Origin: Candidatus Niyogiibacteriota bacterium
Lineage (GTDB): Bacteria > Patescibacteriota > Minisyncoccia > 1-14-0-10-42-19
DNA: 6,745 nt
Assembly (NCBI GenBank): GCA_016204155.1
Contig: JACQLG010000078.1
Location: 1-6,745, forward strand
Direction of reading: 5' to 3'
This document shows positions 1 to 6,049 of this stretch, one piece after another. The notes under the pieces were generated by a model that was given only the letters and a program-made list of their open reading frames with translations, was not told the DNA's origin and made no database searches. The first letter of the stretch is position 1, and each line of letters begins with the position of its first letter. The position numbers were made by a program, and so were the translations under genes.

Positions 1-101
1 AAATTGACTCTAATAATAATAGAAGTACTTTTGTAAGAATTTTATAAAAAATTTTTACACTTTGCGGTCGATGTTTGTTGATTAATTTCTTTTTTATTTT
101 T

Positions 102-203
102 ATGGCGAAACGGAGAAAGAAAGCAGTAAAGAAGAGCTCGAAGAAAAGAGGAAAGAAAAAGAGCAATAAAAAGAAGAGCTCGCATCGGCGAAAGAAGAGA
201 TAA
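102..203 (+). CDS. Lysine/arginine-rich basic mini-protein (33 aa)
   Basis: The frame runs from ATG 102 to TAA 201-203. Of 33 residues, 15 are Lys and 6 Arg; the rest are mainly Ser, with few hydrophobics (A8, V9). This composition resembles the C-terminal tails of histone H1-like proteins and of very small basic ribosome- or nucleoid-associated proteins, so nucleic-acid binding is inferred, not shown. It carries an internal repeat: a 13-base string at 128-140 recurs at 170-182, exactly 14 codons later, giving K-K-S-S twice. There is no Shine-Dalgarno sequence; the upstream bases are T-rich. A possible -35 (TTTACA, 54-59) lacks a good -10. The strong terminator ten bases after the stop supports a real, separately transcribed gene. 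No family was recognised; a chance open frame in purine-rich DNA is the alternative. Confidence 0.65.
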   Translation: MAKRRKKAVKKSSKKRGKKKSNKKKSSHRRKKR

Positions 204-212
204 AACTCTTTC

Positions 213-249
213 AAAAAGGCGCCCCGACTTTTGTCGGAGGCGCCTTTTT
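213..249 (+). terminator. Strong rho-independent terminator, symmetric
   Basis: An 11-bp stem (213-223 with 239-249) continues after a single bulged A (238) into a 5-bp stem (224-228 with 233-237) closed by a TTTT loop (229-232). The outer arm is AAAAA on the left and TTTTT on the right, so the hairpin has a U-tract in either direction and could terminate transcription on both strands. It lies ten bases after the lysine-rich gene and 16 bases before hpf. It therefore separates the mini-protein transcript from the hpf-secA transcript. Confidence 0.92.
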
Positions 250-259
250 GTAGTAGAAT
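231..259 (+). promoter_or_regulatory. Predicted sigma70-type promoter of hpf-secA
   Basis: A -35-like TTGTCG (231-236, 4/6 to consensus), a 17-bp spacer and a -10-like TAGAAT (254-259, 5/6) precede hpf. Only six bases separate the -10 from ATG 266, so transcription would start at or within a base or two of the start codon, giving a leaderless mRNA. The -35 lies in the loop and right arm of the preceding terminator. Spacing and consensus are seen directly; activity is inferred. Confidence 0.6.
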
Positions 260-265
260 AGAAAT

Positions 266-643
266 ATGAAAGTTCGACTATACGGCAAAAATGTCGATAT
301 AACGGAGTCAATGAATGCGCTTATTACAGAGAAATTAGTAAATCCTGTCAAGCGTCTACTCCCGAAAATTGATAAAAAAATGGATATGCAGTTTGATATT
401 GAAGTGCGCAGACGTACTGTAAAAGATGACGACGTCCGATGGTTGTGCGAAATAAACATTGTAGTTCCGGGAAGGCGCCTTCCGCTTCGGGTAGTCGCGC
501 AAGGCCCGTCTTTCCAAGGAGCGGTTGATGCGGCGAAAGATATGGCGGAACAGCGTATAAAAAAATTCAAAGGAAAACAAAAGACTAAGACTCTCCGCGG
601 CGCGCGAAAATTCATGAGCCGCATGCGTCCCAGTATCCCATAA
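266..643 (+). CDS. hpf: Ribosome hibernation promoting factor, short form (HPF/RaiA family)
   Basis: This 125-residue protein matches the HPF/YfiA (ribosomal S30AE) domain. It starts M-K-V-R-L-Y-G-K-N-V-D-I-T with a first strand, then an amphipathic helix (about 14-32), three strands (about 41-80, including the basic R48-R50 patch and V66-V67-P68-G69-R70-R71) and a second helix (about 83-101). Family members bind the 30S decoding channel and silence ribosomes in stationary phase. The domain fills about residues 1-103; the rest is a basic tail. The roughly 55-residue C-terminal dimerisation domain of long HPF is absent, so direct 100S pairing of the long type is not expected. The start follows a -10 box by six bases, with no room for a Shine-Dalgarno sequence. 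Its TAA shares a base with the secA ATG, so the two are probably translationally coupled. hpf next to secA is a common arrangement. Confidence 0.9.
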   Translation: MKVRLYGKNVDITESMNALITEKLVNPVKRLLPKIDKKMDMQFDIEVRRRTVKDDDVRWLCEINIVVPGRRLPLRVVAQGPSFQGAVDAAKDMAEQRIKKFKGKQKTKTLRGARKFMSRMRPSIP

Positions 644-3342
644 TGAGTTTTCTCAAAAAAATATTTGGCGATTCAAATGAACGCGCCATAAAAGATCTTT
701 TGCCGATCGTTGCGTCTGTAGGCGAGCGCGAAGGCAAGTTTAAGGTTCTTTCCGATGAAGCGCTCCGGAATACAACGGATGAATTCAAGCAAAAGATTGC
801 GGACGGCGCGTCTCTTGATGATATACTGCCTGACGCGTATGCCGCAGTCAGGGAAGTTGCCCGCCGAACCATCGGCCAGCGCCATTTTGATGTGCAGGTA
901 CTGGGAGGAATAGCGCTTCATCAGGGGCGCATTACCGAGATGAAAACAGGCGAAGGGAAAACGCTTGTTGCAACGCTGCCTCTTTATCTTAATAGTTTAA
1001 CCGGCAAAGGATGCCATTTAGTAACGCCGAATGAATATTTAGCGCGGGTTGGAGGCGGCTGGATGGGGCCTATCTATCATGCGCTTGGCGCATCGGTCGG
1101 CGTTATTGCGCACGATTTTTCGGCTCTCTACGATCCGCAGTATACCGATACCCACGATCATGGCGATGACCGTTTAAATCATTGGCGGAAAGTATCACGT
1201 AAAGTTGCGTATGATGCGGACATTACGTATGCGACAAATAATGAGATAGGGTTTGATTATTTGCGCGATAATTTAGCGCAGACTCCCGACGGAATGGTCG
1301 CGCGAACCCTCCATTTTGCGGTGATTGATGAAATTGATTCTATTTTGATTGATGAAGCGCGAACGCCATTGATAATTTCTGCTCCTGACCAAGAGTCAGG
1401 GGCGCTGTATCGCACGTTTTCGAAGGTTACTCCGCGTCTGGAGGAAGGCGTTGATTATACTATTGATGAAAAAATGAAATCGGTCTCAATTACCGAGCTT
1501 GGGATCGATAAAGTGGAGCGGATGCTTAAAATAAAAGATATTTATTCGGAAGGCGGGATCCGTTATGTCCATCATTTAGAGCAGGCATTGCGGGCTCAAT
1601 CTCTTTATCATCGCGATAAAGATTATGTAATCAAGGACGGCGAGGTTATCATTGTTGATGAGTTTACCGGGCGTTTGATGCCGGGACGCCGATGGTCTGA
1701 CGGCCTACACCAGGCGGTAGAGGCGAAAGAAGGGGCTGCGGTCCAGAAAGAATCGCGCACAATGGCCTCAATTACATTCCAGAATCTTTTTCGGATGTAT
1801 GAAAAACTTTCTGGCATGACAGGTACGGCAGCGACATCTGCCGAAGAATTCGCGCGCGTCTACAACTTGGATGTGCTTATTATCCCGACCAATGAACCGC
1901 TTGTTCGCAATGATCTTCCCGATCGGATCTATCAAAACGAAAAGGGAAAGTGGACAGCTGTTGTGCGCGAAGTAAAAGAGAGGCATACAAAGGGCCAGCC
2001 GGTATTGTTAGGCACCACATCCATCGAGAAAAACGAATATGTTTCCGCCATTCTTAAAAAAGAAGGCATTGCGCATGAAATGTTAAATGCAAAAAATCAT
2101 GAACGGGAAGCACAGATAATTGCGCAGGCGGGACGCGAGGGTGCCGTAACCGTTGCGACAAATATGGCAGGCCGCGGCGTGGATATCATCTTGGGCGGCA
2201 ACGCGCAAGATGACCCTGGGCAAAGTCGAAGGGTTAAAGAATTGGGGGGACTTTTTGTTTTGGGGACCGAGCGGCATGAAGCGAGGCGCATTGATAACCA
2301 GCTTCGGGGGCGCGCGGGGCGGCAGGGGGACCCGGGCGAGACGCAGTTTTTTGTCTCTCTCGAAGATGACCTTATGCGTATATTCGGGCCCGACCGCATT
2401 AAGCGCATGATGGGGACATTCGGCATTCCTGAAGATGTGCCGATTGAACATAATTTGATTTCAAAAGCCCTTTCTTCCGCGCAGGAAAAAATAGAGGGAT
2501 TTAACTTTGATGCGCGCAAGCACTTGCTTGAGTATGATGACGTGTTGAACCGTCAGCGGAAATCATTATACGAGATGCGTAAAGATTTCCTTATGCGCGC
2601 GCCTTCCGATATTTTTGAGAAAGCGAAAGAGATGATACAAGATGAAGTTGAAAGCATTATTTCAACCCATACGCAGAATAATTTTCCGGAAGAATGGAAC
2701 ATCGAGGAAATATATGAAAATCTCCGTGCCCGCTTCGGTGTTGAGAAAGATGCGCATTCCAAATTGCTTGAGATGCAAAAAAGCGGCAAGCGGTTGGAAG
2801 AGATCCGTAGAGATATTCTTACATACGTGCACGGAATGTGGTTAGATATGTATGACGCGCGCAAAAAAGAACTGGGCGAAGACGCCTTCGCGAATCTTCT
2901 CCGCGCTTATACTCTCCAGATCATTGATATGAGCTGGGCAAATCATTTGGAAGCAATGGAATATATGCGCTCATCCGTCAGACTCCGCGCTTACGGCCAG
3001 CGCGATCCGCTGATAGAATATAAAAATGAAGGCATCCGCATGTTTCGCGAAATGCAGGGCGCGATCCGTATGCACTTGTCGCATATCGTATTTCGGGTAG
3101 GATCAAATCCGCCGATTAAACAGCAAAATCTCCAAACACAGCATCCTTCGGCACCGATACCGCCAGGAGGTAGTAAAGGAATACCCGCCTTCGCTAAAGA
3201 TTCGGCGGGTTCTCAATTTGGTGATTCCGCTAAAAGCGGAAACCAAATTGGAAAAGTAGGTCGCAACGACCCATGCCCGTGCGGAGCGAAAAAAGTTGAT
3301 AACAGTCCGATCAAGTTCAAACATTGTCACGGTAAGAGCTAG
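643..3342 (+). CDS. secA: Preprotein translocase motor ATPase SecA
   Basis: This is full-length SecA (899 aa), the ATPase that pushes preproteins through SecYEG at the inner face of the membrane. NBD1 holds Walker A M-K-T-G-E-G-K-T (100-107) and the Walker B Asp-Glu (D229-E230), followed by the S-I-L-I-D-E-A-R-T-P signature (233-242). The preprotein cross-linking domain covers about 243-367. G-M-T-G-T-A is at 391-396. NBD2 has T-N-M-A-G-R-G (506-512) and the conserved stretch 541-565 with the arginine finger region. The scaffold Y-D-D-V-L (631-635) and the two-helix finger (about 755-805) follow. A Ser/Gly/Pro-rich linker (about 820-872) leads to a zinc-binding tail (C878, C880, C895, H896). 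Oddities: a roughly 20-residue His/Asp-rich insertion near 157-189 relative to E. coli, a palindromic repeat translated in the linker, and a tail with 14 rather than 8 residues between the Cys pairs. The start overlaps the hpf stop (TAATG). Confidence 0.98.
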   Translation: MSFLKKIFGDSNERAIKDLLPIVASVGEREGKFKVLSDEALRNTTDEFKQKIADGASLDDILPDAYAAVREVARRTIGQRHFDVQVLGGIALHQGRITEMKTGEGKTLVATLPLYLNSLTGKGCHLVTPNEYLARVGGGWMGPIYHALGASVGVIAHDFSALYDPQYTDTHDHGDDRLNHWRKVSRKVAYDADITYATNNEIGFDYLRDNLAQTPDGMVARTLHFAVIDEIDSILIDEARTPLIISAPDQESGALYRTFSKVTPRLEEGVDYTIDEKMKSVSITELGIDKVERMLKIKDIYSEGGIRYVHHLEQALRAQSLYHRDKDYVIKDGEVIIVDEFTGRLMPGRRWSDGLHQAVEAKEGAAVQKESRTMASITFQNLFRMYEKLSGMTGTAATSAEEFARVYNLDVLIIPTNEPLVRNDLPDRIYQNEKGKWTAVVREVKERHTKGQPVLLGTTSIEKNEYVSAILKKEGIAHEMLNAKNHEREAQIIAQAGREGAVTVATNMAGRGVDIILGGNAQDDPGQSRRVKELGGLFVLGTERHEARRIDNQLRGRAGRQGDPGETQFFVSLEDDLMRIFGPDRIKRMMGTFGIPEDVPIEHNLISKALSSAQEKIEGFNFDARKHLLEYDDVLNRQRKSLYEMRKDFLMRAPSDIFEKAKEMIQDEVESIISTHTQNNFPEEWNIEEIYENLRARFGVEKDAHSKLLEMQKSGKRLEEIRRDILTYVHGMWLDMYDARKKELGEDAFANLLRAYTLQIIDMSWANHLEAMEYMRSSVRLRAYGQRDPLIEYKNEGIRMFREMQGAIRMHLSHIVFRVGSNPPIKQQNLQTQHPSAPIPPGGSKGIPAFAKDSAGSQFGDSAKSGNQIGKVGRNDPCPCGAKKVDNSPIKFKHCHGKS
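3183..3210 (+). repeat. Inverted repeat 1 of a palindromic element inside secA
   Basis: Arms ACCCGCC (3183-3189) and GGCGGGT (3204-3210) enclose a 14-base loop. It encodes part of the SecA linker (around residues 847-856). I recall near-identical palindromes scattered through Parcubacteria genomes and translated as P-A-F-A-K-x-S/T-A-G peptides; here the linker reads P-A-F-A-K-D-S-A-G. That recollection needs a genome search to confirm. Confidence 0.7.
3214..3250 (+). repeat. Inverted repeat 2 (9+7-bp stem) inside secA
   Basis: A 9-bp arm (3214-3222 with 3242-3250) and a 7-bp arm (3225-3231 with 3235-3241) are perfectly complementary, interrupted only by a two-base bulge (GA, 3223-3224) and closed by an AAA loop. 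It lies three bases after inverted repeat 1, so the two form one composite element of about 68 bases. The reading frame is open across it and encodes a Ser/Gly/Lys-rich stretch just before the zinc tail. No T-run follows, so it is not an intrinsic terminator. Confidence 0.85.
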
Positions 3343-3395
3343 CGGGACACTACGCGGGAATGGGCAAAAAAGTATAAAAAAGTGAAAATAAATAA

Positions 3396-3424
3396 TTGTC
3401 TTTTCATTTCAGATAAGTTATAAT
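3396..3424 (+). promoter_or_regulatory. Predicted promoter of hicBA
   Basis: A -35-like TTGTCT (3396-3401, 4/6), a 17-bp spacer and a perfect TATAAT (3419-3424) lie in the 90-base gap after secA. Eight bases separate the -10 from ATG 3433, so the expected start point coincides with the hicB start codon and the mRNA would be leaderless. No clear operator palindrome overlaps it. No terminator is visible between secA and this promoter, so read-through from secA is possible. Confidence 0.72.
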
Positions 3425-3432
3425 TCAAACAT

Positions 3433-3666
3433 ATGAAAAAACATAAAGAAACAATCTATCAATATGAGGTAATTTTTGATCCGAACGGAGGGGGGTACAC
3501 GGTAACGGTGCCCAAGCTTCCGGGATTGGTCACAGAAGGTGATAATTTAAAACAGGCGCGAGAAATGGTAAAAGATGCTATTCGATGTTGTCTTGAGGCA
3601 TTACTCAAGGATCGCACAACCTTTTTGCATCAGTCGCATCGTGAAAAAATAAAAGTTTCCGTGTAA
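3433..3666 (+). CDS. hicB: HicB family antitoxin
   Basis: This 77-residue protein matches the partial RNase H-like HicB fold. A first strand Y-E-V-I-F-D-P (11-17) leads to the signature G-G-G-Y-T-V-T-V-P-K-L-P-G (19-31), then T-E-G-D-N-L-K-Q-A (34-42) and a helix to about residue 59, closing with a short strand (K-I-K-V-S-V). Family members bind and neutralise the HicA mRNA interferase. The protein ends after this fold, with no helix-turn-helix or ribbon-helix-helix domain, so DNA-binding autoregulation by HicB itself is doubtful. The ATG lies eight bases after a TATAAT and has no Shine-Dalgarno sequence. hicA follows three bases after the stop. Antitoxin-first order is the reverse of E. coli hicAB but frequent elsewhere. 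A stand-alone HicB-like protein is unlikely given its partner. Confidence 0.88.
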   Translation: MKKHKETIYQYEVIFDPNGGGYTVTVPKLPGLVTEGDNLKQAREMVKDAIRCCLEALLKDRTTFLHQSHREKIKVSV

Positions 3667-3669
3667 TTC

Positions 3670-3897
3670 ATGGCGAAACTGCCGCGCATACCTTCTCTCT
3701 TGGTGATCCGAGCTCTCAAACGGGCTCGGTTTTATGAATTTCATCAATCGGGCAGCCACATTCAACTGCGCAATGTCGATAAGCCAGCATTGCGAGTGAC
3801 TATTCCTTTTCATCGTAAAGATCTTACGCCAAAAACACTCAAATCAATTGTAAAGCAAGCAAGTCTTAGTATTGGTGAATTTTTGAAATTACTTTAA
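3670..3897 (+). CDS. hicA: HicA family mRNA interferase toxin
   Basis: This 75-residue protein matches the small double-stranded-RNA-binding-like HicA fold. A basic N-terminus (residues 3-20) is followed by the catalytic motif S-G-S-H-I (27-31) with the family's active histidine at H30. The strand V-T-I-P-F-H (43-48) and the C-terminal helix D-L-T-P-K-T-L-K-S-I (51-60), then an acidic/Leu end, complete it. HicA toxins cleave mRNA in a ribosome-independent way and are silenced by HicB. The gene starts three bases after hicB with no Shine-Dalgarno sequence, so it probably depends on hicB translation. The catalytic His is present, so the toxin looks intact. No intrinsic terminator follows. Confidence 0.9.
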   Translation: MAKLPRIPSLLVIRALKRARFYEFHQSGSHIQLRNVDKPALRVTIPFHRKDLTPKTLKSIVKQASLSIGEFLKLL

Positions 3898-3950
3898 TAA
3901 TTTCCTACTAAAATTGTACACCAAGCGTTGATAGCGGTTTATAAATAATT

Positions 3951-3983
3951 TCCCATTCGCATCACATATCAAAAAGTATCATG
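3951..3983 (+). repeat. Imperfect direct repeat, copy A (before the GT-like gene)
   Basis: This segment matches 4800-4833 at 28 of 33 aligned positions plus one extra A in copy B. Both share TCCCATTCG, ATCAAAAA and GTATCATG. Upstream, AGCGGT occurs before both copies (3933-3938 and 4793-4798), with extra bases in copy A. Copy B overlaps the last codons of the GT-like gene, so copy A may be a remnant of a duplicated gene end or a shared spacer element. Confidence 0.65.
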
Positions 3984-3986
3984 GTG

Positions 3987-3992
3987 TATAAT
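3987..3992 (+). promoter_or_regulatory. Candidate -10 box for the GT-NUDIX-methyltransferase run
   Basis: A perfect TATAAT sits 26 bases before ATG 4019 and 38 before ATG 4031. No convincing -35 is found 16-18 bases upstream. Unlike the other promoters here it would give a short leader of roughly 20-30 bases. It is the best promoter candidate in the 3898-4018 gap, which otherwise holds only repeat copy A. Confidence 0.5.
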
Positions 3993-4030
3993 ATAAAAAG
4001 CGAGGCCCACCAATAGAGATGGGCAGAGAT

Positions 4031-4813
4031 ATGAAAAAAATCAAAAGAATAATCTTATTTCGTTTTCATGACCATTTCGATGTGTGTAAAAACCACATTG
4101 AGATTTTAAAACGGTATAATCCCGGCATAAAAATATACGGACTCTATGGCGGGACAAAAAAGAATTTTTCGAAAGCTAAAAAATTACCGCTCAAGCACGT
4201 ATGGAATATTCCTTTAGATGATCCCCACTGGAAATGGGTGAATGGTGATCTTTGCGTGCGGTGGTGGTTCAAGGATTTTGGGAAAAAGCTTTCTTTCGAC
4301 GTCCTGCATATTATCGAGTGGGACCTCATACTTCTTAAATCGTTAGAGAAGCAATTTTCGCACATGAAAGACGGGGTTGCAATTACGGGGGTGCTGCCAA
4401 TGGCAAAAATTTACAATACATGGGATTGGATTGCTCCGAAACGCGGCCGAGAAGAATGGCTTAGGTTGAAAAAATATGTTACGCGTAAATTCGGTTATCG
4501 GAATACACCCGTTGCAGGAGTGTTTGGAGGCGCCTCAATGTCGCGAAATTTTCTTGAGAGATACGCTCGGGAAGAAATTCCAAGCTGGTGCAACGATGAA
4601 GTTCGCCTGCCGCTTTTTGCGCAGTCTTTCAAAATGCCCGTTCATGATACAAAACTGCGGAGCAAATTTTTTACTGCATCGGGCCATAAAGTATTTCCGC
4701 CAGCCGCCGTGTATAAAAATTTTAAAAAGGGAGTAAGCGTATTCCATCCGATCAAGGCATCGTTGCAACTTGATGCCATCTTTAAAATCAAAAGCGGTCT
4801 CCCATTCGTATAG
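4031..4813 (+). CDS. Glycosyltransferase-like protein of unassigned family
   Basis: 260 residues from ATG 4031; an in-frame ATG at 4019 would add four (M-G-R-D). I prefer 4031 because M-K-K-I-K-R-I-I-L-F leads straight into the first strand. Strands at about 5-12 (I-I-L-F-R-F-H-D) and 33-39 (I-K-I-Y-G-L-Y) alternate with helices. A Trp-rich region (67-80) is followed by H-I-I-E-W-D (93-98), where an acidic W-flanked pair occupies the place expected for a metal-binding DxD of GT-A enzymes. G-V-F-G-G-A-S-M-S (163-171) and W-C-N-D-E (186-190) resemble acceptor-side and catalytic segments of such enzymes. There is no signal peptide or membrane segment, so it should be cytosolic. The GT assignment rests on layout, not on a recognised family, and donor and acceptor are unknown. 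A NUDIX hydrolase and a methyltransferase follow at short spacing, suggesting one transcript. Confidence 0.6.
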   Translation: MKKIKRIILFRFHDHFDVCKNHIEILKRYNPGIKIYGLYGGTKKNFSKAKKLPLKHVWNIPLDDPHWKWVNGDLCVRWWFKDFGKKLSFDVLHIIEWDLILLKSLEKQFSHMKDGVAITGVLPMAKIYNTWDWIAPKRGREEWLRLKKYVTRKFGYRNTPVAGVFGGASMSRNFLERYAREEIPSWCNDEVRLPLFAQSFKMPVHDTKLRSKFFTASGHKVFPPAAVYKNFKKGVSVFHPIKASLQLDAIFKIKSGLPFV

Positions 4814-4833
4814 TACATCAAAAAAGTATCATG
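4800..4833 (+). repeat. Imperfect direct repeat, copy B (before NUDIX 1)
   Basis: This is the partner of 3951-3983 (28 of 33 aligned positions plus one inserted A). It starts in the last codons of the GT-like gene and ends on the ATG at 4831. A shorter related string at 5321-5335 (13 of 15 matches to 3973-3987) lies before the methyltransferase, so three successive genes are preceded by versions of AAAAGTrTCATr. Confidence 0.65.
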
Positions 4834-4845
4834 AGGAATGAGAAT

Positions 4846-5316
4846 ATGAAAAAGACGAAATTTAAACCGAAACAAGGACAGATTGATTACACTAATGCGC
4901 GCTGGGCGCCAGTAATGAACTGCGTTGTTAAGTACCGCGATAAAATTCTGATAGTGCGCAGAAGCAAAGAATTGAATTTCTATCCCGGCTATTGGAATGG
5001 CATTTCCGGCTTCTTAGACGACAAGCGAAGTTTTGCACAGAAGGTCAAAGATGAGCTTCAAGAAGAATTGGGGATATCGAGCAGAATGATTAAAAAGATT
5101 CGGTTATGCGAGATATTTCATCAAGAAGCGCCGCAATATAAGAAAACATGGATCGTTCATCCTGTTTTGGTTGAAGTCAATACGGATAAGGTTAAATTTA
5201 ATTGGGAGGCGAGCAATTATAGATGGGTAAGATTGAATAATGCTCGGAAATTGAAGTTATTGCCGGGATTTGATAAAGTTTTAGAAAAAGTATCCCCGTG
5301 GATTACTCCAAAATAA
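4846..5316 (+). CDS. NUDIX hydrolase 1
   Basis: 156 residues from ATG 4846. An in-frame ATG at 4831 would add five, but only 4846 has a Shine-Dalgarno-like sequence (AGGA, 4834-4837, eight bases upstream). The first strand (25-38, C-V-V-K-Y-R-D-K-I-L-I-V-R-R) leads to Y-P-G-Y-W-N-G-I-S-G-F, then a correctly spaced 23-residue NUDIX box (55-77). The metal-binding glutamates E70, E73 and E74 are present. Two box positions deviate: R61 replaces the usual Glu and D69 the usual Arg. W-I-V-H-P-V-L-V-E-V (102-111) and Y-R-W-V (125-128) are the later strands. NUDIX enzymes hydrolyse nucleoside diphosphate-linked compounds; the substrate cannot be read from the sequence. It follows the GT-like gene by 32 bases and precedes the methyltransferase by 31, consistent with one operon. 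Confidence 0.9.
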   Translation: MKKTKFKPKQGQIDYTNARWAPVMNCVVKYRDKILIVRRSKELNFYPGYWNGISGFLDDKRSFAQKVKDELQEELGISSRMIKKIRLCEIFHQEAPQYKKTWIVHPVLVEVNTDKVKFNWEASNYRWVRLNNARKLKLLPGFDKVLEKVSPWITPK

Positions 5317-5347
5317 AACCAAAAGTGTCATAGTGGGAAAAATTTTT

Positions 5348-6049
5348 ATGAAAAAGAAAAAACGAGAAGAAAATCCGTTTGAAAAGAAAATCGTCGCAAA
5401 TGAGTGGGTGAAAATTGTAGAAGATACCGTCCATGGGGGGTGGAGAAAAAAGGATGTATACCCCCGTCTTTTTAAGTGGTCACGGCAGTTCAAAAACAAG
5501 ATAATAGTAGAAATAGGATCGGGCCAAGGCGTGTGTTCTTCAAAGATTAATTTTCGACAAAATAAATATATAGGGATTGAACCTTCGCGCTGGCTTCTTG
5601 CCAGGGCGCGCGCATTATATGGGCACAAAAGAAGAAAGTTTCTTGGGGGTGATGCATATTCTTTGCCCTTACGTTCAAAAAGCGCAGATGCGGCTTTCAG
5701 CATTAACGTGTGGTTTCATCTGAAAAATATTAAAAAGGCCTGTTCTGAATTACGTCGTATATTAAAACCGCTTGGAGAATTTTATATTATTACTGCAAAT
5801 CCCGGCGCATATGAAGTATGGGAGTCCTTCTTTACTCGCTATCAAAAAAAGGGTAAAATGCTCAGTGGCGAATTTTATCATCCTGTAAGCAATCTATCTT
5901 TAAATATTTTTTACTTCCATTCATTGAGTGATATTGTTGGCGCGTTTGAGAAGAATGATTTGATTATTATCGATATAGAAACATTTAGCGTTATGAAGAA
6001 GGACACTACCCATCGTTGCTATGTCGGCATTAAGGGATATGCGAAATGA
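5348..6049 (+). CDS. Class I SAM-dependent methyltransferase
   Basis: 233 residues from ATG 5348; GTG 5333 would add five but has no better ribosome site. A lysine-rich N-terminus and helix (1-50) precede motif I V-E-I-G-S-G-Q-G (54-61), the SAM-binding glycine loop. Motif II is I-G-I-E-P-S (75-80), with E78 placed to hold the ribose. G-D-A-Y-S-L-P-L (101-108) and the D113-A-A-F-S-I-N strand give the adenine side and motif IV region. L-R-R-I-L-K-P-L-G-E-F (135-145) is the typical post-motif helix-turn of the Methyltransf_11 type. The last third (about 152-230) is a variable cap probably setting substrate choice. It is cytosolic, with no membrane segment. Its target is unknown; neighbours suggest a small metabolite, glycan or nucleotide derivative, which is only inference. 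Its TGA overlaps a tiny ATG frame at 6046. Confidence 0.88.
   Translation: MKKKKREENPFEKKIVANEWVKIVEDTVHGGWRKKDVYPRLFKWSRQFKNKIIVEIGSGQGVCSSKINFRQNKYIGIEPSRWLLARARALYGHKRRKFLGGDAYSLPLRSKSADAAFSINVWFHLKNIKKACSELRRILKPLGEFYIITANPGAYEVWESFFTRYQKKGKMLSGEFYHPVSNLSLNIFYFHSLSDIVGAFEKNDLIIIDIETFSVMKKDTTHRCYVGIKGYAK

Noticed and set aside
4..31. TTGACT (4-9) with TACTTT (26-31) as a promoter for the lysine-rich gene
   Set aside because: The -10 matches only 3/6 and the leader would be about 65 bases; AT-rich DNA gives such matches by chance.
211..624. Open frame of 137 codons on the - strand opposite hpf
   Set aside because: It is the shadow of hpf and the terminator; the translation has no recognisable domain and no promoter or ribosome site.
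2083..2519. Long - strand and alternate + strand open frames within secA NBD2
   Set aside because: secA is intact with all motifs in place; the other frames have low-complexity, unfamiliar translations typical of shadows.
3340..3365. GCGGGA repeated after the secA stop, considered as a terminator
   Set aside because: The two copies are direct, not inverted, so they do not form a hairpin, and no U-tract follows.
3885..3904. GAAATT ... AATTTC inverted repeat at the end of hicA as a terminator
   Set aside because: The stem is six AT-rich pairs with an 8-base loop and no T-run; too weak to call.
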